Below, one piece after another: positions 17,724-26,275 of a stretch of 64,000 nucleotides of DNA (its first letter is position 1; every line of letters starts with the position of its first letter). This DNA comes from Pseudomonas corrugata. GTDB lineage: Bacteria > Pseudomonadota > Gammaproteobacteria > Pseudomonadales > Pseudomonadaceae. The position numbers were made by a program, and so were the translations under genes. Under the pieces are notes generated by a model. The model had not been told where the DNA came from, did not search any database, and worked only from the letters and a program-made list of their open reading frames with translations. The stretch is from NCBI RefSeq assembly GCF_001269905.1, contig NZ_LHVK01000003.1:1-64000 (forward strand). The letters run 5' to 3'.

Positions 17724-19142
17724 TCAGGGCAGCCGCAGCACCACTTCCACCCCGCCCTCGACATTGCCGATACCGAACTCGCCCCCATGCAACTGCACCA
17801 CTTCCTCCACGAAATTGAGTCCCAGGCCGGTGCTCTTGCGACCGCTGTCCGGCCGCGGCAGAGAATAGAAGCGTTCGCTCAGGCGCGGCAGGGCGTAGTC
17901 GGGGATCGGGGCGGCCTGGTTGAACAACCGGATCTCGACACGGTTGCCGCTGCGCCCGGCACTGACGCGCAGTACCCCGTTGACGGGGGTGAAATCCAGG
18001 GCATTGTCCAGCAGGTTGCCCAACGCCTGGCGCAACAGAAACGCCTCGCCAGTCAGTGCCATGTCGGCGGCGATGTGTCGCTCGACCCGTAACTGCCGGC
18101 GCTCGATCCAGCCGCTACGGGCCTCGATAAGCTCATCCAGCAACGCCGCCAGCGGCACCGCGACCTGTTCCTCCAGCCCCTGACGCTGTTCGATCTGGGC
18201 CAGGTTGAGCAAACGTTCGATCAGCTGTTGCATACGCACGCTTTCACTGTCGATGTTGCTGACAAAACGCTGGTGCTGCGCGGCGGGCATGTCACTTTGC
18301 AACAGCTCGGCGGCGCCGCGAATCGCCGCCAGCGGGCTCTTGAGTTCGTGCGTCAGGGTATGCACGTAACGTTCGACGTAAGCCTTGCCTTCGAGCTGCG
18401 TGCGCATGTGCTCCAGGGCGTGCGCCAGTTGCTCGAACTCACCACCGCGATAATGCGGCACTTCCACCCGCTGCCCCTGGCTGACGGCCTGGGCATAGGC
18501 GGTCAAGCGGCGTAGCGCCGAGCTGAGCCACCACGACAGCAGCGCCCCCAGCAGCAGGCCCAGGCCGATCAACCCGACACCATAGAGCAGCAGCCGTCGT
18601 TCCGTGCGGTCGATATAAGGCTGCAGCGAACTGTTGGGCTTGGCCACGGTAACCACGCCGATGATCCGGCCGTTATCGCGGATCGGCGCACCGACATGCA
18701 TCACCGAAGAGTTTGGGTCATCCGCGATGCTGCGACTCGAGCGAGCTCCGTACTGGCCGCGCAAGGTCAGGTAGACATCGTTCCAGCGCGAATAGTCCTG
18801 GCCCACCGCCGCGCCGCTGGAGTCGAGCACTACGATGCCCTTGGCATCCGTGACGTAGATGCGATGGCTGACCTGGTTCTTCGGCAAGCCCCAGATCGTC
18901 GCCGCCGGCTGCCGCTCGCCATAGGCCTTGAGTAGTTGTGGCCAGCGATTCTGGTTGAGGGTCCCGGCCTTGAAATCGTCCCGCAGAATCTCAGCCATCA
19001 GGTTGGCCGTATCCACCAAAGTTTCCTCGGTGGACTGGCGCACGCCGGGACGGATCTGCTCGATCACCGTGCCAAGCACGAAATACCCGGTCAAGCCGAT
19101 GAACAGCACATAGACCAGAAAGATGCGGATCCCCAACGGCAT
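17724..19142 (-). CDS. creC: CreC sensor histidine kinase
   Basis: A 472-residue membrane sensor kinase. TM1 is at about 5-27 and TM2 at about 187-207, enclosing a periplasmic sensing domain. HAMP covers about 205-260. The phospho-acceptor is in HTLTHELKSPLAAIRGAAELL (about 265-285). The N box lies in LGNLLDNALDF, and the G box is the DSGRKSTGLGLNFV region. Its substrate is the adjacent regulator CreB. The start ATG overlaps the creB stop by one base (TGATG), so the two are translationally coupled. Confidence 0.95.
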   Translation of the reverse strand: MPLGIRIFLVYVLFIGLTGYFVLGTVIEQIRPGVRQSTEETLVDTANLMAEILRDDFKAGTLNQNRWPQLLKAYGERQPAATIWGLPKNQVSHRIYVTDAKGIVVLDSSGAAVGQDYSRWNDVYLTLRGQYGARSSRSIADDPNSSVMHVGAPIRDNGRIIGVVTVAKPNSSLQPYIDRTERRLLLYGVGLIGLGLLLGALLSWWLSSALRRLTAYAQAVSQGQRVEVPHYRGGEFEQLAHALEHMRTQLEGKAYVERYVHTLTHELKSPLAAIRGAAELLQSDMPAAQHQRFVSNIDSESVRMQQLIERLLNLAQIEQRQGLEEQVAVPLAALLDELIEARSGWIERRQLRVERHIAADMALTGEAFLLRQALGNLLDNALDFTPVNGVLRVSAGRSGNRVEIRLFNQAAPIPDYALPRLSERFYSLPRPDSGRKSTGLGLNFVEEVVQLHGGEFGIGNVEGGVEVVLRLP

Positions 19143-19828
19143 CAGCTGTGCCCCGGGCTGTAGCTGTAGCCAAGGCCACGATGGGTCTGGATCGGTTCGG
19201 CCTCGGCCCTGACCAGGCGCAACTTGGCGCGCACGCTCTTGATGTGACTGTCGATGCTGCGCTCGTAGCCGGCATCGCTGGCCACGCCCAAGGCGTCGAG
19301 CAGTTGTTCGCGGCTGAATACCCGTTCGGGTTGCTCCAACAGACAGTTCAGCAGGCGGAACTCGTGGCGCGTGAGATTCAACGGCTTACCGCGGTAATTG
19401 ATCTGCACGCGCTCGCTGTCCACCTGGAACAACGCCGTACCCAGCTCCACGGGCGGGCGTGGCGCTGGCGCTACCCGCTTGAGGATGGCCCGGACCCTGG
19501 CCACCACCTCGCGGGGGCTGAAGGGTTTGACCACGTAATCGTCGGCACCGATTTCCAAGCCCACGACCCGATCGATCTCGCCATCCCGAGCTGTAAGAAA
19601 AATGACCGGAACGTCACTGAAACGTCTGAGATTCTTGCAAGTCTCAAAACCACTGATATCTGGCAGGCCCACGTCGAGGATGATCAGGTCTGCGGGAGTG
19701 TTTTTCTGGTGTTCAAGCGCGGCGACGCCAAGGCTCAGCCAAGTGGTCTGGAAGCCCTCCCCTTGCAGGGCGAACACCAGCGTATCGGCGATGGCGGCTT
19801 CGTCTTCGACAATCAGAATATGAGGCAT
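19142..19828 (-). CDS. creB: CreB response regulator
   Basis: A 228-residue OmpR-family regulator. The receiver covers about 3-118 (ILIVEDEAAIADT, phospho-acceptor D52 in LIILDVGLPD, K in VVKPFSP) and the winged-helix DNA-binding domain about 130-225 (LTRHEFRLLNCLLEQPERVFSREQL). It is activated by CreC and binds TTCAC-type tags; one is proposed upstream of creD. The ATG at 19828 begins the conserved MPHILIVEDE; a longer frame upstream is unlikely. Confidence 0.95.
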   Translation of the reverse strand: MPHILIVEDEAAIADTLVFALQGEGFQTTWLSLGVAALEHQKNTPADLIILDVGLPDISGFETCKNLRRFSDVPVIFLTARDGEIDRVVGLEIGADDYVVKPFSPREVVARVRAILKRVAPAPRPPVELGTALFQVDSERVQINYRGKPLNLTRHEFRLLNCLLEQPERVFSREQLLDALGVASDAGYERSIDSHIKSVRAKLRLVRAEAEPIQTHRGLGYSYSPGHS

Positions 19829-19897
19829 GTCTTGCGAGCCCGACAGTAAAGTTGCCGGAACGGTGCCCCAAGCCTCGGGGCACGTCAATCGGGGAAA

Positions 19898-20404
19898 TCA
19901 GCAGTCTGGCTTATCCGCCGTGAAACGTCGGGCCGGGTTCACCGCTGCACCGAATTCGCGCAGGGCCTTGGCGCCGATCAACAGCGGATAATTGAAGCTG
20001 CTGCGGTCGGTCAGGTTGACCTCAACGGTACGCTTGACGTTACCCAGACACAGCTCCAGGTCTACGACCGGGCGTTTGCTGGGAGCAATCTTTTCGTCCT
20101 CGTCCTCATCCTCCTCGGAACGGGTCTTGATCTTGCTGATACGCGCGATCTTGTGCTCGTAGACCTTGTTGCTCGCGTCCTTGGTTGCCAGGCGGAACCG
20201 CACCCAGTCGTCACCGTCGCGGGTAAAGGTTTCAATGTCCTTGGCCGACAGCGAGGCGGTCAGGGCCCCGGTGTCCATCTTGGCCTTGAGCACTTCACCG
20301 CCGATTTCCGGCAGCGCGATGTATTCGTAGCGCCCATAAAGAGTCGGTTCGGCGGCCAGCACGGGGAGGGCCACCAGGGAAAACAAGGCGAGAATGGATT
20401 TCAT
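19898..20404 (-). CDS. Exported retropepsin-like (Zn_protease/RimB-type) peptidase
   Basis: A 168-residue protein with a signal peptide (about 1-18, ending LPVLAAEP). It belongs to the family long annotated as ATP-dependent zinc protease, which has a retroviral-protease-like aspartic fold. The active-site loop is MDTGALTAS at about 43-51, and PLLIGAKALREFG at about 139-151 forms the flap region. An acidic stretch EEDEDEDEK at about 98-106 is unusual. It lies 69 bases upstream of creB on the same strand and may share its transcript. Substrate unknown. Confidence 0.75.
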   Translation of the reverse strand: MKSILALFSLVALPVLAAEPTLYGRYEYIALPEIGGEVLKAKMDTGALTASLSAKDIETFTRDGDDWVRFRLATKDASNKVYEHKIARISKIKTRSEEDEDEDEKIAPSKRPVVDLELCLGNVKRTVEVNLTDRSSFNYPLLIGAKALREFGAAVNPARRFTADKPDC

Positions 20405-20587
20405 GCAATAGGGCTCCTGTGTGGGTGGCTTTTTAGACCGTGAGCAGTGGATTCGTTCGGTTGCTCTCGATCGCCATGTGCGGCACCCAGCATATCGGTC
20501 AAAAGGTGAAACATTCGTCCAGCACAATTTGGCCTGCCGCGCGAAGCTGCTTATCATGGCCCGCCTACCCGTTTTCAAGAGTTATCT

Positions 20588-21475
20588 ATGCGCCGCCTGC
20601 TCACCGGCTGTTTCGTCACCCTGTTGCTGTTATTCAATACCCTGGTGCTGTTCGGGCCGTTGATGGTGTTCGCACTGCTAAAGCTGATCCTGCCCGGACG
20701 CCTTCGCGACCATGCCTCGTGGGCAGTGATGTGGATCGCTGAAACCTGGGCCGAGATCGACAAACTGATCTTCGCCCTGTGCATCCCCACCTGCTGGGAC
20801 ATTCGCGGCGGCGAAGGCTTGCGCAGCGATACTTCTTACCTGGTCATCAGCAATCACCAATCCTGGGTGGACATTCCCGCCCTCATCCAGACCCTCAACC
20901 GGCGAACACCATTCTTCAAGTTTTTCCTCAAGAGAGAGCTGATCTGGGTGCCGTTCCTGGGATTGGCCTGGTGGGCTCTGGATTACCCGTTCATGAAGCG
21001 CTACACCAAGGCCTTCCTGGCGAAGAACCCGGAACTGGCCGGCAAGGACCTGGAAATCACCCGGGCGGCCTGCGAGTTGTTCAAGCGCCAGCCGGTCACC
21101 GTAGTGAACTACCTCGAAGGGACACGCTTTACCGCCGCCAAAAGCCAACAGCAGCAATCACCCTTTGCCCATCTGCTCAAACCGAAGGCAGGCGGCGTGG
21201 CGTTCGTGCTGGCGGCAATGGGCGAACAACTGGACGCGATACTGGATGTCACCGTGGTGTATCCGCAGGAACGGATTCCGGGGTTCTGGGATTTGATCAG
21301 CGGTCGCGTGCCGAGGGTTATCATCGACATCCAGACCCGCCCGCTGGACCCTGCGCTGTGGCAAGGCGATTACGAAAACGATCCGGTGTTTCGCCAGTAC
21401 GTCCAGAACTGGGTCAACCAGCTCTGGACCGAAAAGGACCGGCGCGTCGTCGCCTTGCTTGACGAGCGCCGCTGA
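20588..21475 (+). CDS. YihG-like 1-acylglycerol-3-phosphate acyltransferase
   Basis: A 295-residue membrane-associated acyltransferase of the PlsC superfamily. The catalytic NHQSWVD (HX4D) is at about 90-96 and the second motif EGTR at about 178-181, with an N-terminal membrane segment (about 8-38). It should acylate lysophosphatidic acid at sn-2, as the E. coli paralogue YihG does. Monocistronic by context. Confidence 0.88.
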   Translation: MRRLLTGCFVTLLLLFNTLVLFGPLMVFALLKLILPGRLRDHASWAVMWIAETWAEIDKLIFALCIPTCWDIRGGEGLRSDTSYLVISNHQSWVDIPALIQTLNRRTPFFKFFLKRELIWVPFLGLAWWALDYPFMKRYTKAFLAKNPELAGKDLEITRAACELFKRQPVTVVNYLEGTRFTAAKSQQQQSPFAHLLKPKAGGVAFVLAAMGEQLDAILDVTVVYPQERIPGFWDLISGRVPRVIIDIQTRPLDPALWQGDYENDPVFRQYVQNWVNQLWTEKDRRVVALLDERR

Positions 21476-22054
21476 TCACATACCGGCGCCGGTGCCCCAG
21501 ATGCCGCCGAGGTTCTGCAGCAAGGCGCTGGCCACGCCTTGCTGGCCGAGGTACTGGAGGATCACCGGAGCAAACTGACCGATCATGCCGCTGTCCATGC
21601 CCAACGCACTGAAGGCGTTGTTCAAGTCATTGGTGTCCTTGACGTTGCCCAGCAGGCCATCGAGCAAGGCATTCTTCTGCGAACCGCCACCGAGCAGGCC
21701 GCCCAGGCCATTTAGTCCGCCGATGGCGCTGTTGCCGGCAATCTGGTCCAGGCCCGGCACACTTTGGCTCAACTCGGAAAACTGCGGCTCACTGAGCCGG
21801 TTCTTCGCCAGCCCCAACATCGCACCGGCACCGCCGACGGCCTGTTCCGGCGTGATCTTCAGCTGCGAACCCAACGTGTTGAGCAGCCCGGCGGCCTCGG
21901 GCGCGGCGGCCACGGCGCCCTTCCCCTGCTCACCCTGACCGCCCTGCATGGCCGCCACCGCATTGGCCGCATCACTGAGGCTGAACTGCGCGAAGGCTGG
22001 ACTGGCCGCCAGCGAGAGCAGGCAAGACAGTGCAAAACCGCGTGAAACCTTCAT
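21476..22054 (-). CDS. DUF2780 exported protein (VcgC/VcgE-like)
   Basis: A 192-residue protein with a signal peptide (about 1-22, cleavage after AFA). The body matches the DUF2780 family: GLLNTLGSQLKITPEQAVGG at about 56-75, then glycine-rich segments (GLNGLGGLLGGGS) and a C-terminal MIGQFAPVILQYLGQQG. Members are periplasmic or outer-membrane proteins without known function. The start at 22054 follows a GAGGA box. A terminator-like hairpin lies directly upstream (see 22072-22102). Confidence 0.8.
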   Translation of the reverse strand: MKVSRGFALSCLLSLAASPAFAQFSLSDAANAVAAMQGGQGEQGKGAVAAAPEAAGLLNTLGSQLKITPEQAVGGAGAMLGLAKNRLSEPQFSELSQSVPGLDQIAGNSAIGGLNGLGGLLGGGSQKNALLDGLLGNVKDTNDLNNAFSALGMDSGMIGQFAPVILQYLGQQGVASALLQNLGGIWGTGAGM

Positions 22055-22071
22055 TGCGAACGTCCTCTTGA

Positions 22072-22102
22072 GCCAAAAAAAACCGCCCGAGATGAGGGCG
22101 GC
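22072..22102 (-). terminator. Terminator-like hairpin in the DUF2780 gene leader
   Basis: Read on the minus strand, CCGCCC-N7-GGGCGG is followed by eight T residues, ending about 20 bases before the DUF2780 start codon. No minus-strand gene is visible upstream that would need termination, so it may attenuate the DUF2780 gene itself. Confidence 0.6.
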
Positions 22103-22268
22103 ACAAAATCGTGGGTTGGACTGAGGGCAGCAGGGATTGTTCCCCGACCACATTCCGACCGTCTTCGGACCAAGCTACAAACGTCCCTCGATTGTCCCCC
22201 GCATAGAGGACGACTATCACCGAAAGTGCTATGAAGGCTGCGAGCTAATTCTACATAGGCATAAAAAA

Positions 22269-22287
22269 CTGTCAGGATTGACAGTAG
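22269..22287 (+). promoter_or_regulatory. Lux-box-like dyad, copy A
   Basis: CTGTCAGGATTGACAGTAG. The dyad CTGTCA-N4-TGACAG plus TAG is shared with copies at 23502 and 55820. It lies 53 bases before the start of the secreted-protein gene at 22341. Confidence 0.6.
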
Positions 22288-22340
22288 CTCGATCGGCTCC
22301 AATGGGGACCATGTTCAATGTGAACCAATGGAGCCTGGAC

Positions 22341-22754
22341 ATGAAAAATACTCTGACGGGATGCACGTGGTTACTTCTATTGTTTATCAACCATGTTAAG
22401 GCCGGTGAAATAACCTGTCCTGCCATTGCGGAGGTTCGTGAACACCTGAAACTCTCGGATGTTAAGTCCATAGAAGTACAGGATGATCGGGAGTGGGCAG
22501 ATCAGGGCGCTATTAAAATGGTCGATCCCGCATCCATGAAACTCAACGGTGCCGAGTTTGCTCTCCACGACATTGACGTTCCACAAACACCGGGAAGAGC
22601 AACCCTCACTTGCGCATATGCGTCCGTAAATCTGGCCCTCCAGTATCTTCAAGTACAGCCGCCTTTTTCAGAGTGGACGAACCGGCGCTGCGAAAATCTT
22701 GCCCTTCAGGTGTGCAATCTCATCAATGCTGACGACTTCAACCTGAGTTTCTGA
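22341..22754 (+). CDS. Small secreted protein, possibly DUF3757-like
   Basis: A 137-residue protein with a signal peptide (about 1-21: NTLTGCTWLLLLFINHVKAG). The mature part begins EITCPAI and has cysteines at about 25, 93, 115 and 123, which could form disulphides. The spacing CPAIAEV...WADQG...TLTCAY recalls the DUF3757 family found in fluorescent pseudomonads, but this is a weak match by eye. The gene is richer in A+T than its neighbours, suggesting acquisition. A lux-box-like dyad precedes it. Function unknown. Confidence 0.65.
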   Translation: MKNTLTGCTWLLLLFINHVKAGEITCPAIAEVREHLKLSDVKSIEVQDDREWADQGAIKMVDPASMKLNGAEFALHDIDVPQTPGRATLTCAYASVNLALQYLQVQPPFSEWTNRRCENLALQVCNLINADDFNLSF

Positions 22755-22838
22755 TTGATTTATCGTTCACCCGCCGCTGGCAGATGACCCGGAGTCAATA
22801 GATACCTTACAGTGCGCCTCCTCCTGAAGAGTTTGCCC

Positions 22839-23414
22839 ATGGACGTAAAAATTGGTGGCGCCACCCTCGCGGTCATCCTGGCGGGCATGCTGATTGCGCT
22901 GGGTGTCAACGAATGCCAGCGAGGACCGCTGAATCCGGAAGTTGCCGATGGCGTCAGCGAAGAGCAGAAGACCTGGCTGACCATCGAGCACCGCATCAAG
23001 CGCTCCGACCCGTCTCTGACCGCGGTCACCCGCGACCAGCAAACGCTCACCGTGACCTATCGCCCGGACGCCGACGGGACCGACGAGGGTTGGGTGCCGC
23101 GCCTGCTACGCGTTGTTGGCCATGGCCTCGCCGCGCTCAATAACGCCCCAGGAGGGACGCAGTACCCTCAGGTAACGGTCAAGGCCCGGCTCCTTGCCGA
23201 CGACGACGTTGAACTGGTCTACGACATGCGGGGGTTCGACGCGATCAAGACCCAAAGGGACGGCTACACCACCTTCGCCAGCCTGCCCCGCAGCCTCACA
23301 TTCGACAGGAATGCGCTGGCCCAGGCCCAGAATGAATGTCGGGACACGAATGTCTGGGGTTTCTACCCTGACTTCTGCGAGCGGGTCAAAACAGCAACGG
23401 TAACCCAGCCCTGA
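22839..23414 (+). CDS. Hypothetical single-pass membrane protein
   Basis: A 191-residue protein. An N-terminal membrane anchor (about 5-25, GGATLAVILAGMLIALGV) is followed by a periplasmic domain with three cysteines, two of them near the C-terminus (NECRDTN and YPDFCERV). It was not recognised as a named family. The ATG at 22839 places the anchor correctly; a GTG at 22812 is also in frame. It stands alone between the small secreted-protein gene and its truncated relative. Confidence 0.7.
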   Translation: MDVKIGGATLAVILAGMLIALGVNECQRGPLNPEVADGVSEEQKTWLTIEHRIKRSDPSLTAVTRDQQTLTVTYRPDADGTDEGWVPRLLRVVGHGLAALNNAPGGTQYPQVTVKARLLADDDVELVYDMRGFDAIKTQRDGYTTFASLPRSLTFDRNALAQAQNECRDTNVWGFYPDFCERVKTATVTQP

Positions 23415-23501
23415 GTGGGGTTATCCTTGCCCGACGGGGAATGGAACGGACAACTTCTGGGTATATACACAAGCGAGACTATTTCTTATCGGCCTTGAGT
23501 G

Positions 23502-23520
23502 CTGTCAGCTCTGACAGTAG
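23502..23520 (+). promoter_or_regulatory. Lux-box-like dyad, copy B
   Basis: CTGTCAGCTCTGACAGTAG. It matches the pattern CTGnCAGnTCTGnCAG known for LuxR-family boxes and lies 58 bases before the truncated gene at 23579. Confidence 0.6.
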
Positions 23521-23578
23521 TCGAGGACCTGCCTGTCGATGAACATCCAGACTGTCATCAAGTCACGGAGTACATCGA

Positions 23579-23716
23579 ATGTGCAAAATAATGTTCGCCG
23601 GTATGTTTTCGCTCGTGGCTTTGCCTGGCCTTGTCCACGCTGCGAATATCGCATCATGTCCTCAGCCGAACACCATAGAGTGCAACGCCTGTGGGAGTAA
23701 AGCTTGCTCGCGATAG
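23579..23716 (+). pseudogene. Truncated secreted-protein gene ending inside a REP
   Basis: A 45-codon frame starts with a signal peptide (MCKIMFAGMFSLVALPGLVH, then AAN) and a mature start ASCPQPNTIECNACG, like the CP-containing N-terminus of the protein at 22341. The last codons (GSKACSR, stop) are encoded by a REP element, so the rest of the gene seems to have been lost at the REP junction. It is shorter than 60 residues but has the same upstream dyad as the intact relative. Confidence 0.6.
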
Positions 23717-23797
23717 CGATGGCCCCGTCAACATTGTTGCTGACTGACTTACCGCAATCGTCGGATCGCCGCCCGGAGCAAGCTTTGCTCCCACGGG
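23687..23797. repeat. REP pair (GCTTGCTCGCGAT type)
   Basis: The left copy CTGTGGGAGTAAAGCTTGCT begins at about 23689 and interrupts the truncated gene; the right copy GGAGCAAGCTTTGCTCCCAC ends at about 23794. Spacer about 55 bases. Confidence 0.85.
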
Positions 23798-23838
23798 TTT
23801 GTGGCTTAACTGACTGGCATTAGCCGCTGGGCCCCAAT

Positions 23839-23872
23839 AAAAAGGGCGACATCACTGTCGCCCTTTTTCCGT
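23839..23872 (-). terminator. Terminator of fdhA / sox operon
   Basis: The stem GGGCGACA / TGTCGCCC is flanked by A- and T-runs, so it could act in both directions. It lies just beyond the fdhA stop and would end the seven-gene minus-strand operon. Confidence 0.85.
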
Positions 23873-23885
23873 CTTGCTTCCAACC

Positions 23886-25085
23886 TTACGCCGCGCTGAA
23901 CAGCTTGTGCGGGTCGATCACGAATTTCTTCGGCACGCCAGCGTCGAACTCGCCGTAGCCTTTCGGCGCGTCGTCCAGGCTGATGACCTGTACGCCGACG
24001 ATTTCCGCGATGTTGATGCGGTCCCACATGATCGCCTGCATCAGCGCACGGTTGTACTTCATCACTGGGGTCTGGCCAGTGTGGAAGCTGTGGGACTTGG
24101 CCCAGCCGAGGCCGAAACGGATGCTCAGGGCACCGATCTTGGCGGCGGCATCGACCGCGCCCGGATCTTCGGTGACGTACAGGCCAGGGATACCGATCTT
24201 GCCGGCGACACGGGTCACTTGCATCAACGAGTTGAGCACGGTGGCCGGGGCTTCGTGCTTGACGCCGTCATGACCATGACCACGGGCTTCGAAGCCTACG
24301 CAGTCAACGGCGCAATCGACTTCAGGTTCGCCCAACAACGCGGCGATTTGCTCGTGCAATGGTGTGTCGGTGGACAGGTCGACAACTTCAAAACCCTGCG
24401 CCTTGGCGTGAGCCAGACGGATGGAGTTGACGTCACCGACGATCACCACCGCTGCACCGAGCAGACGAGCAGAAGCCGCAGCAGCCAGGCCGACTGGGCC
24501 AGCGCCAGCAATGTATACGGTGCTGCCAGGACCAACGCCGGCAGTCACTGCACCGTGGTAACCGGTAGGCAGGATGTCGGACAGGCAGGTCAGGTCACGG
24601 ATCTTCTCCATGGCCTTGTCGCGGTCCGGCAGTTTCAGCAGGTTGAAGTCAGCGTACGGCACCAGCACGTACTCGGCCTGGCCGCCGGTCCAGTCGCCCA
24701 TGTCGACATAACCGTAGGCGCCACCGGCACGAGCCGGGTTGACGGTCAAGCAGACGCCGGTGTGCTGTTCCTTGCAGGAACGGCAACGACCGCACGCGAC
24801 GTTGAACGGTACCGACACCAGGTCACCGATCTTCAGGTTCTCGACGTCGCTGCCCTTCTCGATCACTTCACCGGTGATCTCATGACCCAGGACCAGGCCG
24901 GTCTGGGCGGTGGTACGGCCGCGCACCATGTGCTGGTCGGAGCCGCAGATGTTGGTGGATACCACGCGCAGGATGACGCCGTGCTCGATCTTCCTGCCAC
25001 GCGGGTCCTGCATTTTTGGATAGTCGATCTTCTGGACTTCGACCTTGCCGTTGCCGAGATACACGACACCACGATTACCGGACAT
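23886..25085 (-). CDS. fdhA: Glutathione-independent formaldehyde dehydrogenase
   Basis: A 399-residue cytosolic zinc-dependent medium-chain dehydrogenase that oxidises formaldehyde to formate with NAD+, without glutathione. Catalytic zinc ligands are C47 (TNICGSDQH) and H68 (LGHE). The structural zinc cluster CGRCRSCKEQHTGVC is at about 98-112, and the Rossmann motif IAGAGPVGLAA at about 194-204. The sequence matches the P. putida enzyme family. As the last gene of glyA-soxBDAG-purU-fdhA it removes formaldehyde released by demethylation of betaine, dimethylglycine and sarcosine. Confidence 0.96.
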   Translation of the reverse strand: MSGNRGVVYLGNGKVEVQKIDYPKMQDPRGRKIEHGVILRVVSTNICGSDQHMVRGRTTAQTGLVLGHEITGEVIEKGSDVENLKIGDLVSVPFNVACGRCRSCKEQHTGVCLTVNPARAGGAYGYVDMGDWTGGQAEYVLVPYADFNLLKLPDRDKAMEKIRDLTCLSDILPTGYHGAVTAGVGPGSTVYIAGAGPVGLAAAASARLLGAAVVIVGDVNSIRLAHAKAQGFEVVDLSTDTPLHEQIAALLGEPEVDCAVDCVGFEARGHGHDGVKHEAPATVLNSLMQVTRVAGKIGIPGLYVTEDPGAVDAAAKIGALSIRFGLGWAKSHSFHTGQTPVMKYNRALMQAIMWDRINIAEIVGVQVISLDDAPKGYGEFDAGVPKKFVIDPHKLFSAA

Positions 25086-25179
25086 GCTTTCACCTCGCTG
25101 TTGTTTTTATGAAACCGCGTCGCCCAGGCAGGCAGCGCGTTGATTGCTCGGGTAGTGCTTGTGTCTCTGTTTCTGTGCT

Positions 25180-25249
25180 GTATGGGAGCGCCTCACCGCG
25201 AGCAGGCTCGCTCCCACAATGGGGTTACACAATCTCCTGCTCGCGATGG
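25180..25249. repeat. REP element with degenerate partner
   Basis: A good copy CGCGAGCAGGCTCGCTCCCA lies at about 25198, with degenerate partial copies on either side (TATGGGAGCG and CTGCTCGCGATGG). It is in the gap between purU and fdhA. Confidence 0.7.
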
Positions 25250-25257
25250 CGTCACCG

Positions 25258-26115
25258 TCAGAGCACCACCGTACGATTGGCGTTCAGGAAGACCCGTCGT
25301 TCAATGTGATAGCCCACGGCCCTGGCCAATGTGAGCCCTTCGATATCCCGCCCCTTGGCGATCAGATCTTCGGGGTAATGACTGTGGTCCACCACTTCCA
25401 CGCCCTGGGCGATGATCGGACCTTCGTCCAGGTCGTTGTTGATGTAGTGCGCCGTGGCACCGACCAGCTTCACGCCTTTGTTGTAGGCCTGGTGATACGG
25501 CTTGGCACCTTTGAAGCCAGGCAGCAGGGAGTGGTGGATGTTGATCGCCTTGCCGTCGAGCTTGCGACACAGTTCCGGCGACAGCACCTGCATGTAGCGG
25601 GCTAGAATCACCAGTTCGGCGCCGGTGTCTTCGATCACCTGCCACACCTGCCGCTCCTGGGCCGGCTTGTCGTTCGGATCCAGAGGGAAATGGTAGTAGG
25701 GAATCTGATGCCAGTCGGCCAACGGCTTGAGGTCCGGGTGATTGGACACCACTGCAACGACGTCCATGGACAACTGGCCGATGCGCTGGCGATAGAGCAA
25801 GTCGTTGAGGCAGTGATCGGCCTTGGAGACCATGATCACCACTTTCGGCCGGTAGTTTGGCGGCGTCAGTTCGAAGACCATGTCAAAGGCTTCGGCGCGC
25901 CCGGCCAGGCCGGCACGGAAAGCCTGCTCGTCAAAGCCCTCGGGCTGGCGAAACTCCACGCGAATGAAGAAACGCCCGGAGAGCCGATCATCGAAGGAAT
26001 GGTGCTCGGTGACGTAGCAACCCTGCTCGAACAGAAAGCGAGTCACCGCGTCCACCGTGCCGAGCACGCTGGGGCAGTCGGCAGTCAAAATCCATGTGTC
26101 TGGGGCACGGCTCAT
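25258..26115 (-). CDS. purU: Formyltetrahydrofolate deformylase
   Basis: A 285-residue cytosolic enzyme hydrolysing 10-formyl-THF to formate and THF. An N-terminal ACT domain (about 6-80) precedes the formyltransferase-fold domain (about 90-280). The catalytic residues are visible in INIHHSLLPGFKGAKPY (Asn, His) and in the Asp of NNDLDEGPI. Within the sox operon it frees THF from the C1 unit that sarcosine oxidase loads on folate. The ATG at 26115 begins the conserved MSRAPDTWILTADCP. Confidence 0.95.
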   Translation of the reverse strand: MSRAPDTWILTADCPSVLGTVDAVTRFLFEQGCYVTEHHSFDDRLSGRFFIRVEFRQPEGFDEQAFRAGLAGRAEAFDMVFELTPPNYRPKVVIMVSKADHCLNDLLYRQRIGQLSMDVVAVVSNHPDLKPLADWHQIPYYHFPLDPNDKPAQERQVWQVIEDTGAELVILARYMQVLSPELCRKLDGKAINIHHSLLPGFKGAKPYHQAYNKGVKLVGATAHYINNDLDEGPIIAQGVEVVDHSHYPEDLIAKGRDIEGLTLARAVGYHIERRVFLNANRTVVL

Positions 26116-26166
26116 TGCGGTGACTCCTGTTGATTGTGAACAACTGCTGCTATGGCAGGGAGGCCT

Positions 26167-26254
26167 CTGTGGGAGCAAAGCTTGCTCGCGATGAAGCAAT
26201 GCGGTCTCGTTGAAACCGAGGTAGCCCGATCGCGAGCAAGCTTTGCTCCCACAG
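26167..26254. repeat. REP pair between soxG and purU
   Basis: TGTGGGAGCAAAGCTTGCTC and the inverted CGCGAGCAAGCTTTGCTCCC face each other with about 40 bases between. Confidence 0.9.
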
Positions 26255-26275
26255 ATTGACCGCCAAGGCCAAAAA

